Of a stretch of DNA of 64,000 nt, positions 56,885 through 64,000 are shown piece after piece. Position numbers and translations under genes: made by a program. Location: positions 62,001 to 126,000 of the forward strand of contig JADFDU010000052.1 of assembly GCA_018262775.1 (NCBI GenBank), read 5' to 3'. The DNA is from Rhodocyclaceae bacterium (GTDB lineage: Bacteria; Pseudomonadota; Gammaproteobacteria; Burkholderiales; Rhodocyclaceae). The stretch's first letter is position 1; the number at the start of each line of letters is the position of its first letter. The notes beneath the pieces are model-generated. The model saw nothing but the letters and a program-made list of their open reading frames with translations, did not search any database and had not been told where the DNA came from.

Positions 56885-57657
56885 ATACAAGCGATCTTGA
56901 AAGTACGCTATGCCGTGCCTTATGCGGCAGCGTCACGGTGAATCAACGCAGCGACACACTGTGGCGAGTAGACACGCCTTGGACATTCCCGGATGGTGAC
57001 GGTTATTCCATCTATATCTCACCCTCACCGACGGGCGGTATGCGCATCAGCGATCAGGGGCTGACACTGATGCGTCTTAGTTATGAGAACGAGCTTGCGA
57101 AGTTGCGCGAGGGAACAAGGGGGCGCCTGTTGTCTCAGGTGTTGGCCGACGCAGGGCTAACCGAAGATGATGGGGAGTTTTATCTGGATTCAACGGCGGA
57201 TGATCTCGGTGCCAATGTACTGCGTCTCGGGCAAGCATTGACACGGGTACACGACCTGACCTTCCTGAACCGGGTGCGCGTAGAAAGCACGTTTTACGAA
57301 GACCTGCGTGAAAAACTGCATACCTTGGTGGGCGCGGAGCGCTTGTCGGAAAGCTATGTGGTACCTGATGTGCCCAAGGCGCAGGACTATCCAGTTGACT
57401 ACTATGTGTCAGGTAGTGCCACTCCTTTGTATTTATTTGGCGTGCCCAACCGGGACAAGGCGCGTCTGACCACCATTATCCTGCAGCATCTGATTGGTTC
57501 AAGCCATGAGTTTAATTCGATGATCGTTTTTCAAAACATGGCTGATATGCCCCGGCCTGACTTGAGTCGCCTGACCAACGCCGCGAATGACATGATTGAC
57601 TCTCTGGATGCCACCGAAGACTTCCAGCGAAAATTGCTTCACCGCGCTAGCGTCTGA
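56881..57657 (+). CDS. DUF1828-like protein, second of the pair
   Basis: 258 aa. An N-terminal beta-rich region has DGDGYSIYISPSPTGGMRISDQGLTLMRLSYE, the pattern of DUF1828. The middle has FLNRVRVESTFYEDLREKLHTLVG and the end VDYYVSGSATPLYLFGVPNRDKARLTT (DUF1829-like). The protein is acidic and soluble. It starts four bases before the partner ends, so strict co-translation is likely. Family call is from memory of the motif and moderately certain. Confidence 0.6.
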   Translation: MNTSDLESTLCRALCGSVTVNQRSDTLWRVDTPWTFPDGDGYSIYISPSPTGGMRISDQGLTLMRLSYENELAKLREGTRGRLLSQVLADAGLTEDDGEFYLDSTADDLGANVLRLGQALTRVHDLTFLNRVRVESTFYEDLREKLHTLVGAERLSESYVVPDVPKAQDYPVDYYVSGSATPLYLFGVPNRDKARLTTIILQHLIGSSHEFNSMIVFQNMADMPRPDLSRLTNAANDMIDSLDATEDFQRKLLHRASV

Positions 57658-58100
57658 AGGCGGACTTTGCCCCGCACAAGCCGCCCAAAGTTTCCGCCCG
57701 ACCAGGCGCCTGGGACTTGAAGGCGGGTGCAAACCCCAATGCGGCGCCTATCACGTCCGAAAACGAAACCCACAATAAGTTTTGTCGAATCAGTTCGGTG
57801 CAATCACTTTGTTAACACGGGTGGCGAAGCCGGTTCATTGTCTGGGCGCCTGGATAATGAATCGTACCGACAGAAAAAACCTCGACGAGACAAGTGCTTG
57901 GACATCATGCCATTATCCGGGTAGCCGATTTTAGCTTTCGAGCGCGCTGGCCTGCTACTCAGCGGCGCGGGCCAGTTATTGCTCTGAGATTGGTGGGCCA
58001 TCTTGCCGACGCATCGTCATCGCGCATGCCCGCTCCGGTGGCGGATTGGAACGTCTGGTTCGGCAGTTTTCGGCGGATATGCGTGCAGTGCATCGACTGT
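57658..58100. other. Non-coding or decayed segment after the accessory pair
   Basis: About 440 bp without a convincing gene. An open frame right after the stop (57662 on) reads ADFAPHKPPKVSARPGAWD, which looks protein-like and may be a gene tail remnant. An imperfect 11-bp inverted repeat (57849-57859 and 57911-57921, one mismatch) could be a decayed element end. Nothing else recognised. Confidence 0.45.
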
Positions 58101-58128
58101 AAAAAAACGGCGCCCCGCAGGGCGCCGT
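58101..58128 (-). terminator. Terminator after malate synthase
   Basis: On the minus strand, ACGGCGCC and GGCGCCGT arms around a 6-base loop are followed by seven T, 25 bases after the aceB stop. Confidence 0.92.
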
Positions 58129-58134
58129 GTTGCA

Positions 58135-58146
58135 GGGACTGACTTT
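58135..58146 (+). repeat. Copy of dispersed motif GGGACTGACTTT
   Basis: Exact copy in GCAGGGACTGACTTTCCC, between the malate synthase stop and its terminator. Confidence 0.6.
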
Positions 58147-58152
58147 CCCTTC

Positions 58153-59751
58153 TTACGCCATCGCCTCGTACAGCGGCAGGGTGAGAAACTCCGGGTAGTC
58201 GGGCGACAGGCTCATCTTCTCGAAGATGCTGGCGGCCTGGTCGTAGGTTTCGGTCTTCTCGCCGGCGGCGCTGACGGTGGCCTTGACCTTGGCGAGTTCC
58301 TCGACGATGAAGCTCTTCACCATCTCGGCGGTGACCTTGCGGCCATCGTCGAGCTTGCCTTTCGGGCTGACCACCCACTGCCACACCTGTGAGCGCGAGA
58401 TCTCGGCGGTGGCGGCGTCCTCCATCAGGTTGTGGATGGGTACGCAGCCGTTGCCGGCGAGCCAGGAGCCGAGGTAGTGGATGCCGACGTTGATGTTGTT
58501 GCGCACGCCGGTTTCGGTGATCGGCTGCTCGGGCTGGAAGTCGAGCCAGTGCTTCGGGCCGTAGGTGTCGGTGCGCTGCTTGTCCCACTGGTTGGGGCGG
58601 TCTCCGAGCACTTTGACGAATTCCTCCATGGCAATGGAGACGAGTCCCGGGTGCGCGACCCAGCCGCCGTCGTAGCCGTCGTTGGCGTCGCGCGTCTTGT
58701 CGTGGCGGATGGCGGCCATCGCCTTGTCGTTGGCGACCGGATCGTTCTTGATCGGGATCAGCGCGCTCATGCCGCCGATGGCCGGCGCGCCACGCTTGTG
58801 GCAGGCCTTCACCAGCGCCAGCGCGTAGCTGCGCATGAAGGGCACTTCCATGGTGATGGCGCCGCGGTTGGCCAGGCAGAAATCCTTGTTCTTTTTGAAT
58901 TTCTTGATGCAGGAGAAGATGTAGTCCCAGCGCCCGGCATTGAGGCCCGCCGAATGCTCGCGCAGTTCGTAGAGTATCTCTTCCAGTTCGAAAGTGGCGA
59001 GGATGGTCTCCACCAGCACGGTGGCCTTGATGGTGCCGCGCGGCATGCCGATCTCGTCCTGCGCCATGCAGAAGATGTCGTTCCACAGGCGCGCATCGAG
59101 ATGCGATTCCATCTTCGGCAGGTAGTAGAAGGGGCCGGCTCCCCGCGCAACCTGCTCCTTGGCGTTGTGGAAGAACACCAGGCCGAAGTCGAAGATGCCG
59201 CCGGAAACGCGCTGGCCGTCGACCAGCATGTGCTTCTCGTCGAGGTGCCAGCCGCGAGGGCGGATCTGCATCACGGCGATCTTGTCGTTGAGCTTGTAGA
59301 CCTTGCCGGCCTCGTTGGTAAAAGTCAGCTTGCGGCGTACGGCGTCGAAGAGGTTCACCTGGCCCTGCACCTGGTTGAACCAGTTCGGGCTGTTGGAATC
59401 CTCGAAGTCGGTCATGTAGGAATCGGCGCCCGAGTTGAAGGCGTTGATGATCATCTTCGCCTCGACCGGGCCGGTGATCTCGACGCGGCGGCATTCCAGC
59501 GCCTTGGGCAGCGGCGCCACTTTCCAGTCGCCCTCGCGGATGTTCTTGGTTTCGGGGAGGAAGTCCGGCATCTCGCCGGCATCGATGCGTGCCTGGCGCT
59601 CGATGCGCTTGGCGAGCAGTTCCTTGCGGCGCGCCTCGAAGGCGCGGTGCAACTTGGCGACAAAGGTCAGCGCCTCGGGTGTGAGGATTTCGTCGAAGCG
59701 GGGATGAATCGGCGCGTTGATCTGCACGCCGGCGGGGAGTGTGAGGTTCAT
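58153..59751 (-). CDS. aceB: Malate synthase A
   Basis: 532 aa, MSA length. It condenses glyoxylate and acetyl-CoA. TDFEDSNSPNWFN, the IRPRGWHLDEKH active-site Arg, ETILATFELEEILYELREHSAGLNAGRWDYIFSCIK (metal Glu/Asp region) and the late catalytic Asp in NLMEDAATAEISRSQ are conserved. It overlaps the upstream dehalogenase gene by four bases and ends at a strong terminator. No isocitrate lyase gene is here, so the glyoxylate may come from glycolate routes. Confidence 0.96.
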   Translation of the reverse strand: MNLTLPAGVQINAPIHPRFDEILTPEALTFVAKLHRAFEARRKELLAKRIERQARIDAGEMPDFLPETKNIREGDWKVAPLPKALECRRVEITGPVEAKMIINAFNSGADSYMTDFEDSNSPNWFNQVQGQVNLFDAVRRKLTFTNEAGKVYKLNDKIAVMQIRPRGWHLDEKHMLVDGQRVSGGIFDFGLVFFHNAKEQVARGAGPFYYLPKMESHLDARLWNDIFCMAQDEIGMPRGTIKATVLVETILATFELEEILYELREHSAGLNAGRWDYIFSCIKKFKKNKDFCLANRGAITMEVPFMRSYALALVKACHKRGAPAIGGMSALIPIKNDPVANDKAMAAIRHDKTRDANDGYDGGWVAHPGLVSIAMEEFVKVLGDRPNQWDKQRTDTYGPKHWLDFQPEQPITETGVRNNINVGIHYLGSWLAGNGCVPIHNLMEDAATAEISRSQVWQWVVSPKGKLDDGRKVTAEMVKSFIVEELAKVKATVSAAGEKTETYDQAASIFEKMSLSPDYPEFLTLPLYEAMA

Positions 59752-60467
59752 GATGGCTCCTTGGTTGAATTTTGTACCGAATTTTTCACAGCTTTTTTCA
59801 CAAAAGCGACCACATCAGTCAGCAGCCGGCCCTGGGTGGTGGGTGTCACGCCGAGTTCTTCGATGGGCTGGTTGCTGCGATTGATCCAGAAAGTCGTGTA
59901 GCCGAACCAGGTGGCACCGAGTGCGTCCCAGCAGTTCGACGAGACGAAGAGAATCTCCCTCGTGGGGAGCTTGAAGGCGTCCGCCCCGAGCTGGTAGGCC
60001 TCGGGCGCGGTCTTGTATTTCTTCACCGATTCGACCGACAGCAGGTGGTCGAAGAGGCCGCTCATGCCGGCGCTTTTGACGGCGATGTCGAGCATTTCGC
60101 GCGTGCCGTTGGAGAGGATGGCCAGCGGCAGGCCCAGCGCCTTGAGTTCCTTCAGGGCGCTCAGGTTTTCGGGAAAGGCGGAGAGGCAGGCGTATTGGCT
60201 CATGAGGCGCTTGCGGGCGTCAGCGGTGAGATCGAGCCCGAGCTTGCGCGCCGAGAACACGAGCGCGTCTTCCGTTAATTGCCAGAACGGGATGTAGCGA
60301 TCCGACAGCGTGCGCACGCGCGTGTAGCCGATCTGCGTGTCGCGCCACTGTGCGGCGAGTTCCGTGCCCTTGCCGGGAAAAAGCTGCTCGGCCAGGGCGC
60401 CGACGGAGTACACGTCGAAGAGCGTGCCGTAGGCGTCGAAGGCGATGGCGCGGATGGGACTGGTCAT
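59748..60467 (-). CDS. Haloacid dehalogenase type II (L-2-haloacid dehalogenase family)
   Basis: 239 aa from ATG 60467. FDAYGTLFDVYSV holds the nucleophile Asp, LSNGTREML the Ser/Asn motif, YKTAPEAYQLG the Lys, and SSNCWDALGA the last Asn/Asp site. The family converts 2-haloacids to 2-hydroxyacids; many members act on other small acids. It sits between hydroxypyruvate isomerase and malate synthase with ATGA overlaps on both sides. Glycolate from haloacetate would feed glyoxylate to AceB, or it may be a phosphatase. Confidence 0.88.
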   Translation of the reverse strand: MTSPIRAIAFDAYGTLFDVYSVGALAEQLFPGKGTELAAQWRDTQIGYTRVRTLSDRYIPFWQLTEDALVFSARKLGLDLTADARKRLMSQYACLSAFPENLSALKELKALGLPLAILSNGTREMLDIAVKSAGMSGLFDHLLSVESVKKYKTAPEAYQLGADAFKLPTREILFVSSNCWDALGATWFGYTTFWINRSNQPIEELGVTPTTQGRLLTDVVAFVKKAVKNSVQNSTKEPS

Positions 60468-61252
60468 TGTTTCGGCTCCAGCCAGGGCGCGAGCCAGCCG
60501 AGGCCGGCTTCGGTGGTGGCGGCCGGCTTGTATTCGCAGCCGATCCATCCTGTATAGCCGATCCGATCGAGGTGCGCGAAGAGAAAGGGAAAATTGATTT
60601 CGCCCGTACCCGGCTCGTGGCGACCCGGGTTGTCGGCGATCTGGATGTGCGCGATATGTTCGCCATGGGCGGCGAGGGTGTTGGCCAGGTCGCCCTCCAT
60701 GCGCTGTGCGTGATACACGTCGTACTGCAGGAAGAGGTTGTTCGCGCCCACCTCGGCAATCAGATCCAGCGCCTGCTGTGTGCTGCTGAGGAAAAAACCG
60801 GGGAGGTCCTTCGTGTTTACCGGCTCGATGAGTAGTTTCAACCCGTGCGCCTTGAGCTTGGTCGCAGCGTAGCGCAGGTTGTCGATGAGGGCGCGACGAG
60901 CCTCCTGCGCGGTGACGTCCGCGGGGCGGATGCCGGCCAGGCAATTGAGCTGCGGCGTGCCCAGGGCAGTGGCATAGGCCAGCGCTTTATCCACGCCAGC
61001 GTGGAATTCCTCGATGCGGTCGGGGAGGCAGGCGATGCCGCGCTCGCCGGCTACCCAGTCACCAGCGGGCAGGTTGTGCAGAACGAGTTGCAGCTTGTTG
61101 CGCTTGAGTGCCTGCTGCAATTGCTCGGCCGGCAACTCGTACGGAAACTGGATTTCCACCGCCGTGAAGCCGGCATGCGCCGCCCGCGCGAAGCGCTCGA
61201 GCAAGGGCGCTTCCGTAAACAGCATTGACAGGTTGGCGGCAAATCGCGGCAT
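60464..61252 (-). CDS. hyi: Hydroxypyruvate isomerase family protein
   Basis: 262 aa, TIM-barrel. Family segments FAANLSMLFTEAPLLERFARAAHAGFTAVEIQFPYE, the Glu of LLIEPVNTKDLPGFFL and YDVYHAQRMEGDL fit Hyi/OtnI. It interconverts hydroxypyruvate and tartronate semialdehyde, or 2-oxotetronate forms. It opens the three-gene operon and is divergent from lysR. Confidence 0.9.
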   Translation of the reverse strand: MPRFAANLSMLFTEAPLLERFARAAHAGFTAVEIQFPYELPAEQLQQALKRNKLQLVLHNLPAGDWVAGERGIACLPDRIEEFHAGVDKALAYATALGTPQLNCLAGIRPADVTAQEARRALIDNLRYAATKLKAHGLKLLIEPVNTKDLPGFFLSSTQQALDLIAEVGANNLFLQYDVYHAQRMEGDLANTLAAHGEHIAHIQIADNPGRHEPGTGEINFPFLFAHLDRIGYTGWIGCEYKPAATTEAGLGWLAPWLEPKQ

Positions 61253-61306
61253 GGAGTCAAGATACCCCGGTTTGTTTGTTAATAAAATAGCGATAAAATC
61301 AAATCA

Positions 61307-61319
61307 TTATTGCAAATAA
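61307..61319. promoter_or_regulatory. LysR-type T-N11-A site
   Basis: TTATT-GCA-AATAA is a perfect dyad of the LysR consensus form. It is 12 bp before the lysR start in an AT-rich 79-bp spacer, so it may control both hyi and lysR. Confidence 0.55.
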
Positions 61320-61331
61320 AGCAAAACTGAC

Positions 61332-62237
61332 ATGGGCCGCCTGAAGCAGATCGAGACCTTCGTCTCCGTGGCCAGCCGCGGCAGCCTGACGGCCGCCGCC
61401 GATGCCGAGGGGATCGCGCCGGGCGTGGTGAGCCGGCGCCTGAATGCGCTGGAAGCGCGGCTCGGCGTGAAGCTGCTGCTGCGCACGACGCGGCGGGTAA
61501 CGCTGACCTTCGAAGGCAACGCCTATCTGGAGGATTGCCAGCGCATTTTGCGGGAATTGGGCGATGCCGAGGCCTCGGTGACCCTGGGCGGGGTGAAGGC
61601 AAGGGGGCATCTGCGACTCTCTGCACCGGCCGGCTTCGGACGCAAGCATGTCGCGCCGATCATCATGCAGTTCCTCGATGCCAATCCGGAAGTGACGGTG
61701 AGCCTGGATCTTTCGGACCGCCTGGTCGATCTGGTAAACGAGGGCGTCGATTGCGCGATTCGTGTCGGCGAGTTGTCCGATTCGAGCCTGGTCAGCATCC
61801 GCCTGGCGGAGAACCGGCGCGTGGTGGTGGCAAGCCCAGCCTATTTGGAAGCACGCGGAACACCGCAGACGCTGGCCGAACTTGCGAGCCACAACTGTCT
61901 GTCGCTGGGCCAGCAGCGCGGCTGGTTGTTCCGCGTCGGCGAGGAGATCGTCAGCATCAAGGTGTCGGGCCAGCTCGAATGCAACGACGGCGTCGTCCTG
62001 CACGAATGGGCGCTGGCGGGACGGGGGCTGGCCTGGCGCTCGATGTGGGAAGTGGGCGAGGATCTGCAGCGCGGCGTGCTGCTGCCGGTGCTGGACGCGT
62101 TCGCCGCGCCGCCGACCGGCATCTATGCCGTCTTCCCGCAGCGCAAATACCTGCCGCTGCGCGTGCGCCTGCTCATCGACCACCTGAAACACACCTACGG
62201 CAATCCGGACTACTGGGGCACAGGCGCCACCGCCTGA
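61332..62237 (+). CDS. LysR-family transcriptional regulator
   Basis: 301 aa. N-terminal winged helix: LKQIETFVSVASRGSLTAAADAEGIAPGVVSRRLNALEARLGVKLLLRTTRRVTLT. The effector domain follows from about 90. It is divergent from hyi-dehalogenase-aceB, so it probably regulates that operon, with a glyoxylate-type intermediate as possible ligand (inferred). It ends 11 bp from the convergent protease gene. Confidence 0.94.
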   Translation: MGRLKQIETFVSVASRGSLTAAADAEGIAPGVVSRRLNALEARLGVKLLLRTTRRVTLTFEGNAYLEDCQRILRELGDAEASVTLGGVKARGHLRLSAPAGFGRKHVAPIIMQFLDANPEVTVSLDLSDRLVDLVNEGVDCAIRVGELSDSSLVSIRLAENRRVVVASPAYLEARGTPQTLAELASHNCLSLGQQRGWLFRVGEEIVSIKVSGQLECNDGVVLHEWALAGRGLAWRSMWEVGEDLQRGVLLPVLDAFAAPPTGIYAVFPQRKYLPLRVRLLIDHLKHTYGNPDYWGTGATA

Positions 62238-62248
62238 ACTTCGCCGTA

Positions 62249-63079
62249 TTACCGGGACTGACTTTGCGCGGCGTGTCGCGCCCGCTCATAGAGCGGCATG
62301 ACCTGCGGCAGGTGGCGCTCGATTTCGCGGATGCGATTGTTGCCGGAAGGGTGCGTCGACAGCCACTGCGGCGGCGCGCCCTTGTTGGCGGCCAGCATCT
62401 TCTGCCACAGCGAAATGCCGGCGCGCGGATCGTAGCCCGCGCGGGCAGCGAGTTCGAGGCCGACCGCATCGGCTTCGGTCTCGTCGTCGCGCGAGAACTT
62501 CAGGGTCATCATCTGCCCACCCATGTCGAAGAGGCCGGTGTACTTGCCGCGGCCGACGAACTCTCCGAGCAGGTTGGCACCCAGCCGGGTCAGTTCGGTC
62601 TTGGCGAGCTGCTCGCGTGCGTGCTCGCGCAAGGCATGCGCGATCTCGTGGCCCATCACCATGGCGGCCTCGTCGTCAGTCAGCTTCAAGCCCAGCAGCA
62701 GGCCGCTGAAGACCGCGATCTTGCCGCCCGGCATGCAGAAGGCGTTCACCTGCTGCGAGTCGATGAGGATCACCTCCCACTGCCATTGCCTGGCGCGCGG
62801 ATTGAAGCGGGCGGCATGGGGAATGATGCGCGCGGCGATCATCCGCAGGCGGCGCGCCTGCGGATGATCGTCGGGGACGAGCGTTTTCTTCGCTGCCGCC
62901 TGCTGCTTCAGTTGCAAAAATTCCAGACTGGCCTGCCGCTCGAGGCCCTCGGCCGGCACCAGCTTGCGCACCGCGGAAGGCTTGCCGACATCGATGCCCT
63001 CGCGCTGCGGGGGCGCGGCGAACACGCATGCCGGGATCAGACCGGCGAGAAGAATAGCGATGACGCCTGGCAGCTTCAT
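62249..63079 (-). CDS. M48-family zinc metalloprotease
   Basis: 276 aa with a signal peptide (VIAILLAGLIPACVFA). The zinc site is MGHEIAHALREH, with the third ligand Glu in DETEADAVGLEL. The form is periplasmic, like LoiP/YfgC without the TPR repeats. Its last codons (QSQSR) are encoded by the dispersed motif read on the minus strand. Alone, no operon partner. Confidence 0.92.
   Translation of the reverse strand: MKLPGVIAILLAGLIPACVFAAPPQREGIDVGKPSAVRKLVPAEGLERQASLEFLQLKQQAAAKKTLVPDDHPQARRLRMIAARIIPHAARFNPRARQWQWEVILIDSQQVNAFCMPGGKIAVFSGLLLGLKLTDDEAAMVMGHEIAHALREHAREQLAKTELTRLGANLLGEFVGRGKYTGLFDMGGQMMTLKFSRDDETEADAVGLELAARAGYDPRAGISLWQKMLAANKGAPPQWLSTHPSGNNRIREIERHLPQVMPLYERARHAAQSQSR
62254..62265 (+). 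repeat. Copy of dispersed motif GGGACTGACTTT
   Basis: Exact copy overlapping the 3' end of the M48 gene, between it and lysR. Confidence 0.6.
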
Positions 63080-63165
63080 GGTTCGATGTTAGCAGAGCCG
63101 CGCCTGGAGTCAGCCTGCCGTTTTGGGCAGTCGCTCGCTGCTGTGGTGACAATGGATGGCGGCGT

Positions 63166-63924
63166 TCAGCCTTGCTCGTTCCCGGATACCGGCTCGAGCT
63201 CCTTGTGCAAGCGCAACGGCCGGCGCCGGCGCAGCCGCAGGTTGAGCATTTCGACCCCTACCGAGAAAGCCATGGCAAAGTAGATATAGCCCTTCGGGAT
63301 ATGCATATCGAGGCCTTCGCCGATGAGCGCCACGCCGACCAGGATGAGGAATGAGAGGGCGAGCATCTTGATGGTCGGATGGGCGTCCACGAAATCGCCG
63401 ATTGGGCGTGCGGCGAACAACATCACGCCCACGGCAATCACGATGGCGAGCACCATGATTTGCACCTGGTCGACCATGCCAACCGCTGTGATGACCGAAT
63501 CGAGGGAAAACACGATGTCGATGATGGCGATCTGCATCAGGATGCTGGAAAAACCGGCATGTCCCGATGGGGCGGCCTCATGGGCGCCCTCGCCCTCCAG
63601 GGCGTTGTGGATCTCGATCACTGCCTTGGCCAGGAGGAACAACCCGCCACCGAGCAGGATGAGGTCTCGGCCGGATATCTCCTGGGTGAGCACAGAAAAG
63701 AGCGGGACGGTCAGGCGCATCATCCAGGCCAGCGATAGCAGCAGGGCGATGCGGCTGAACATGGCGAGGCCGAGGCCGATCACGCGCGCCTTGTGGCGCT
63801 GCGCCGGTGGCAGGCGGCCGACGAGGATGGAAATGAAGATGATGTTGTCCACTCCGAGCACGATCTCCAGTGCGGTCAGGGTGGCCAGGGCGATCCAGGC
63901 CTCGGGAGAGGCAATCCATTCCAT
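63166..63924 (-). CDS. TerC-family membrane protein
   Basis: 252 aa, about seven helices. Signatures are LEIVLGVDNIIFISILV and IDIVFSLDSVITAVGM with the paired Asp residues of TerC/YgdQ. It ends in a basic cytoplasmic tail (RLRRRRPLRLHKEL). Members move Mn2+ or protect against tellurite; substrate is unknown here. Follows the BAX-inhibitor gene at the window edge. Confidence 0.92.
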   Translation of the reverse strand: MEWIASPEAWIALATLTALEIVLGVDNIIFISILVGRLPPAQRHKARVIGLGLAMFSRIALLLSLAWMMRLTVPLFSVLTQEISGRDLILLGGGLFLLAKAVIEIHNALEGEGAHEAAPSGHAGFSSILMQIAIIDIVFSLDSVITAVGMVDQVQIMVLAIVIAVGVMLFAARPIGDFVDAHPTIKMLALSFLILVGVALIGEGLDMHIPKGYIYFAMAFSVGVEMLNLRLRRRRPLRLHKELEPVSGNEQG

Positions 63925-63930
63925 GCGAGT

Positions 63931-64000
63931 TCAGTCGTTGCCGTTGGCGAATCCCAGCAGATGCAACAGGCTGGTGAAGAGGTTGAAGATCGACACGTAC
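63931..64000 (-). CDS. BAX inhibitor-1/YccA family protein, C-terminal tip only
   Basis: Only 22 codons lie in the window: SIFNLFTSLLHLLGFANGND then stop. The SI-x-LFxSLLxLLG ending is typical of the family's last helix. Six bases before the TerC start. Confidence 0.65.
   Translation of the reverse strand, partial: YVSIFNLFTSLLHLLGFANGND

Noticed and set aside
57849-57921. Imperfect 11-bp inverted repeat as an insertion sequence end
   Set aside because: One mismatch, no transposase, no target duplication seen; kept only as a remark in the intergenic entry.

Overview
The window is GC-rich, almost fully coding chromosome from a gram-negative bacterium. Gene content and order point to a betaproteobacterium, probably Rhodocyclales or a relative: folK-panBCD, hda next to a HAD-IB phosphatase, purM beside hda, a tusE/DsrC-like gene, cytochrome c4, flavocytochrome c, and a second N-type ATP synthase. 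Respiratory flexibility (NO or O2 reduction, sulfide oxidation) is implied. The genus cannot be fixed from sequence alone.

Layout. 1-4.4 kb (minus strand): a heme-copper oxidase-type cluster resembling the norSY-senC (sNOR) clusters of ammonia oxidisers. It has a single-TM peptide, a CuA subunit, a catalytic subunit without the usual cross-linked Tyr, a Sco protein and a cytochrome b cut by the window edge. A Dnr/FNR-like box lies upstream. 4.5-6.5 kb: two different heme A synthase-family genes in tandem, divergent from that cluster. 6.5-13.1 kb (minus): panD, panC, panB, folK, pcnB, a cNMP-binding/GGDEF protein, a HAD phosphatase and hda. 13.2-19.4 kb (plus): purM, an RND efflux pair and murI. 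19.4-22.9 kb (minus): a coiled-coil membrane protein, miaA and mutL, with a long hairpin and a G-quadruplex-type tract at the miaA start.

23.0-29.1 kb: a complete N-type ATPase operon (D-C-Q-B-E-F-A-G), apparently without atpR. 29.2-35.2 kb: DedA, a very large PAS/GAF/HD-GYP sensor with a probable N-terminal frameshift, a small membrane protein and a lipoprotein. 35.3-42.0 kb (plus): purN, a DUF3108 protein, an RsmB-like methyltransferase, an FmdE-family protein, a PLD-family protein, an MscS channel and a DesA-type desaturase. 42.1-43.2 kb (minus): rpmG, rpmB, radC. 43.3-45.7 kb: coaBC, dut and cytochrome c4. 45.7-48.2 kb (minus): a PhnD-like binding protein and fccAB. 48.5-51.6 kb: ettA, a bacteriohemerythrin and a second Sco. 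51.6-55.9 kb: an esterase, a His/Tyr-rich exported protein, a divergent FolE, a CDGSH protein, tusE-like, thioredoxin-like and yaeQ.

55.9-58.1 kb is the only clearly accessory segment. It is visibly more AT-rich and holds the N-terminal stub of a PLD-type helicase followed by two overlapping genes of unknown function (DUF6978/DUF1828-like), then about 440 bp of non-coding or decayed sequence. 58.1-62.2 kb: a tightly overlapping hyi-haloacid dehalogenase-malate synthase operon with a divergent LysR regulator. 62.2-64 kb: an M48 protease, TerC and the C-terminal tip of a BAX-inhibitor family protein.

The genome also carries several short intergenic tandem duplications and a recurrent 12-base motif (GGGACTGACTTT). 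No tRNA, rRNA, CRISPR array or intact insertion sequence was seen.
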